Under the pieces are notes generated by a model. It was given only the letters and a program-made list of their open reading frames with translations, was not told the origin of the DNA and did not search any database. A DNA stretch of 15,862 nt from an uncultured Prevotella sp. (GTDB lineage Bacteria; Bacteroidota; Bacteroidia; Bacteroidales; Bacteroidaceae). The stretch's first letter is position 1; the number at the start of each line of letters is the position of its first letter. The stretch is taken from contig UQHJ01000051.1 of NCBI GenBank assembly GCA_900540885.1, forward strand, positions 1-15,862, given 5' to 3'. Positions 14,329 to 15,862 of the stretch are shown piece by piece. Both the position numbers and the translations under genes were made by a program.

Positions 14329-14516
14329 TTTTTATCTGCCACCTGCAACCACACACAAAATATCTCCATAATTCACTGACACTTACGTCATTGCGCGGTT
14401 GCAGATAGGGTTGCAGATAAACCACCATTTGCAACCTTATCTACAATCATATAACACATTAAATATCAATATGTTGCTGTGATATACAAGATAAAATTGC
14501 AGATGGCAGATAAAAA
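14329..14516. repeat. Palindromic array of GTTGCAGATA-type repeats, MITE-like
   Basis: The outer arms at 14329-14349 and 14496-14516 are inverted copies with 19 of 21 positions matching (TTTTTATCTGCC...GCAAC). Between them GGTTGCAGATA occurs twice in tandem (14397-14407 and 14409-14419, period 12), and an inverted, partly changed copy lies near 14431-14446 (GCAACCTTATCTACAA). Total length is 188 bp with no ORF. I see no clear target-site duplication. Confidence 0.7.
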
Positions 14517-14553
14517 TAAAATTTCATTAAAGAAGAAAGCGATGCTCTATTGT

Positions 14554-14605
14554 AGCAGGTAGTGGCTTCGCTCCACAGGCACAAGCCTATTCAATCATAC
14601 CTGCT
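14554..14605. other. Compact foldable 52-nt stretch (three-way-junction shape)
   Basis: AGCAGGTA (14554-14561) pairs with TACCTGCT (14598-14605). Inside, directly next to it, GTGG/CCAC (14562-14565/14573-14576) encloses a 7-nt loop. AGGC/GCCT (14577-14580/14585-14588) encloses ACAA. All stems are perfect Watson-Crick. It may be a small structured RNA or a recombination site; strand unknown. Confidence 0.4.
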
Positions 14606-14685
14606 TAACCTTATTACATTTAAATTATAGTCATTCTAATCATTGACGATAGAATATAGCTATTAAATCATATTCAGTTTTTACA

Positions 14686-15862
14686 TTATGATCTGTGATA
14701 TATATAGTCGGGTATCAATCCAGAATCCTTACCTTTAACGAATTCATATCTTGTTTCAAAGTAATTGAATTTATCAAGCCAATACGAAGAATCTGCGTGT
14801 TCTATCAAGATTATTTGGAAAGGATGTTTATATACAAATCTGATTATGCGGTCCATAAATATGTTAATCAAATTGAATGCATATCCAAGACGTTTCTTGT
14901 CATCATTGTCTTTAATGTCACCATCAGAATTATCAGCATAGAATGGTATACTAGGTTGATCTATAAACAAAAAACTAGGAATGTAATCAATATCTTCTTT
15001 TATTGCATGTTCGTGTATTCCCAAGAAAGTGCACAAATGCATAAACATATAATTACATTTACTTCCAACATTAGTTATAACAAATTCTTCGCCTTCTCTT
15101 TTGAGATACAGCGCCTGGTGTTCGATGTCGAAACGAGGCTGACAAGAATTATATGCATCAGAAAGACCATGTGCAACACCGAAATAATCCTTTATTGTAT
15201 TATTAAGTGCACTCAATCTCTCATCTTTATTTGTAACTAATAGCTCCAACTGCCTCTGAACAGACTTGATTTCATGCTCCAAATTTATATAATCAGCATC
15301 TGACATAATTGATCTTTGCGGTTTAGTCATTGTTTCATATGTATGCTTTAACTGTATAAGTTTTATGAGCCAATCAACATCCATGGATTTACGCAGCAAG
15401 ACATTTTGTTTATTAATTTCTTGATTAATTTTTTGTAACTCAAATTGATATTTATCAATTTGAGCCAATAAATCTTCAGGAACAGACTTTTTACGTCTAC
15501 CGTCTTTTCTTACATTTTCCAAAGTAACCTTAAGATTTTCAATTAAACGTCTTGTATCCTCATAATAAATAACATCATCTAAATGTTTTGTTATGAAATC
15601 TATAGGCTTCAAACTATCTTCTACTTGATCGATATATTTATTATAACGGACAATATCATCTCGCAGACTATTACACTTTTCTAAATTTCTTTTTATGATA
15701 GTTCTCTGTCGTCTTAGTTCATTAATCTGCTTGAATTGTTCTTTGCTATTATATACTTTATCATAAATCTCAAGAGCTTTAGATATTTTCTCTAAAAAAG
15801 GAAATAGGAATAGCCAAAGTAATATGCAAACCTCTAGTATTAGTCTCCAAAACCGCACAAAA
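14686..15862 (-). CDS. DUF3732 protein, coiled coil plus C-terminal ATPase half (ABC-3C system ATPase), partial
   Basis: The frame is open to the right edge, so the N-terminal nucleotide-binding half with Walker A is missing from view. What is seen (about 392 codons): FLEKISKALEIYDK (21-34), matching the pre-coil segment of the family; a long coiled coil rich in Lys/Glu/Gln (about 35-215); then the C-terminal ATPase lobe with ABC signature-like NVGSKCNYMFMHLCTFLGIHEH (263-284), Walker B FLFIDQPSIPFY (296-307), and the switch strand IILIEHADSSYW (349-360). DUF3732 proteins are SMC/RecN-like ATPases. In published classifications they pair with two small partners in ABC-three-component systems proposed to act in conflict with invaders. 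Those partners should lie upstream, beyond the window. Base composition is clearly AT-richer than its neighbours, suggesting acquisition. A GTG at 15858 is not taken as the start. Confidence 0.8.
   Translation of the reverse strand, partial: FVRFWRLILEVCILLWLFLFPFLEKISKALEIYDKVYNSKEQFKQINELRRQRTIIKRNLEKCNSLRDDIVRYNKYIDQVEDSLKPIDFITKHLDDVIYYEDTRRLIENLKVTLENVRKDGRRKKSVPEDLLAQIDKYQFELQKINQEINKQNVLLRKSMDVDWLIKLIQLKHTYETMTKPQRSIMSDADYINLEHEIKSVQRQLELLVTNKDERLSALNNTIKDYFGVAHGLSDAYNSCQPRFDIEHQALYLKREGEEFVITNVGSKCNYMFMHLCTFLGIHEHAIKEDIDYIPSFLFIDQPSIPFYADNSDGDIKDNDDKKRLGYAFNLINIFMDRIIRFVYKHPFQIILIEHADSSYWLDKFNYFETRYEFVKGKDSGLIPDYIYHRS

Larger units (their letters stand above)
14185..14685. other. Gene-free, AT-rich, repeat-dense stretch of about 500 bp
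   Basis: No reading frame of useful size lies here. It holds the leader of the aminotransferase gene with a paired direct repeat (14264-14297), a palindromic repeat array (14329-14516) and a foldable stretch (14554-14605). No clean TAnnTTTG box is seen before the aminotransferase. The base composition shifts to AT-rich and stays so through the gene to the right. Confidence 0.7.

Noticed and set aside
14329..14516. CRISPR-like array
   Set aside because: Repeats are about 10 bp, in mixed orientation and irregularly spaced, which fits a palindromic element.
14540..14620. tRNA gene
   Set aside because: A cloverleaf-like fold is possible, but there is no T-loop sequence, no anticodon arm of proper size and no acceptor stem of 7 bp with CCA.
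14695..15240. 181-residue plus-strand frame
   Set aside because: It is antisense to the DUF3732 coding region and its composition (Ile/Tyr/Phe-rich) is a by-product of the AT-rich coding strand.

Overview
The window reads as chromosomal DNA of a Bacteroidales bacterium, most likely Prevotellaceae. The RecA sequence is of Bacteroidetes type. Start regions are A-rich with no Shine-Dalgarno runs, several genes carry TAnnTTTG-like -7 boxes upstream, and there are many small lipoproteins and DUF4230-type proteins. No tRNA, rRNA, insertion sequence or CRISPR array is visible. The assignment rests on protein style recognised by eye, not on a search.

Left part (1-3650, all minus strand): the N-terminal third of a periplasmic sugar-binding-like sensor or binding protein runs off the left edge. 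After a fold-back repeat comes a compact four-gene operon. Read 5' to 3', it encodes a DUF4230 lipoprotein, a second membrane-anchored DUF4230 protein, a clostripain-like (C11) cysteine peptidase lipoprotein and a 90-residue acidic protein. These genes are 2 bp apart, overlapping by one base (TAATG) and 22 bp apart.

Centre (3750-9140): on the plus strand lie a DUF4738-like lipoprotein, recA, an 85-residue helical protein and, after a clear terminator, an NfsA-type nitroreductase. On the minus strand, facing it across a perfect 17-bp hairpin, lie a NahK-like sugar kinase and an M23/LysM cell-wall hydrolase with its own terminator. Two related intergenic hairpins flank recA, and their stems show a compensatory base change.

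Right part (9140-15862, all minus strand): a 258-bp long inverted repeat built on 12-bp ATTAATC units is followed by a large SF2 DEAH helicase, a WbuC-like cupin with an extra C-terminal helical domain, and a DegT-type sugar aminotransferase. The last two suggest surface-polysaccharide synthesis. About 500 bp of gene-free DNA holds a palindromic array of GTTGCAGATA-type repeats, a paired 12-bp direct repeat and a compact foldable 52-nt stretch. An AT-rich gene then runs off the right edge. It has the coiled coil and C-terminal ATPase motifs of DUF3732 proteins, the ATPase component of putative ABC-three-component (ABC-3C) conflict systems. This looks like the edge of an acquired defence or accessory island.

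The most interesting points are the DUF3732 system at the right edge, the structured gene-free DNA beside it, and the two fold-back elements (577-753 and 9390-9647) sharing a GCGCTTCGCGC plus ATTAAT core.
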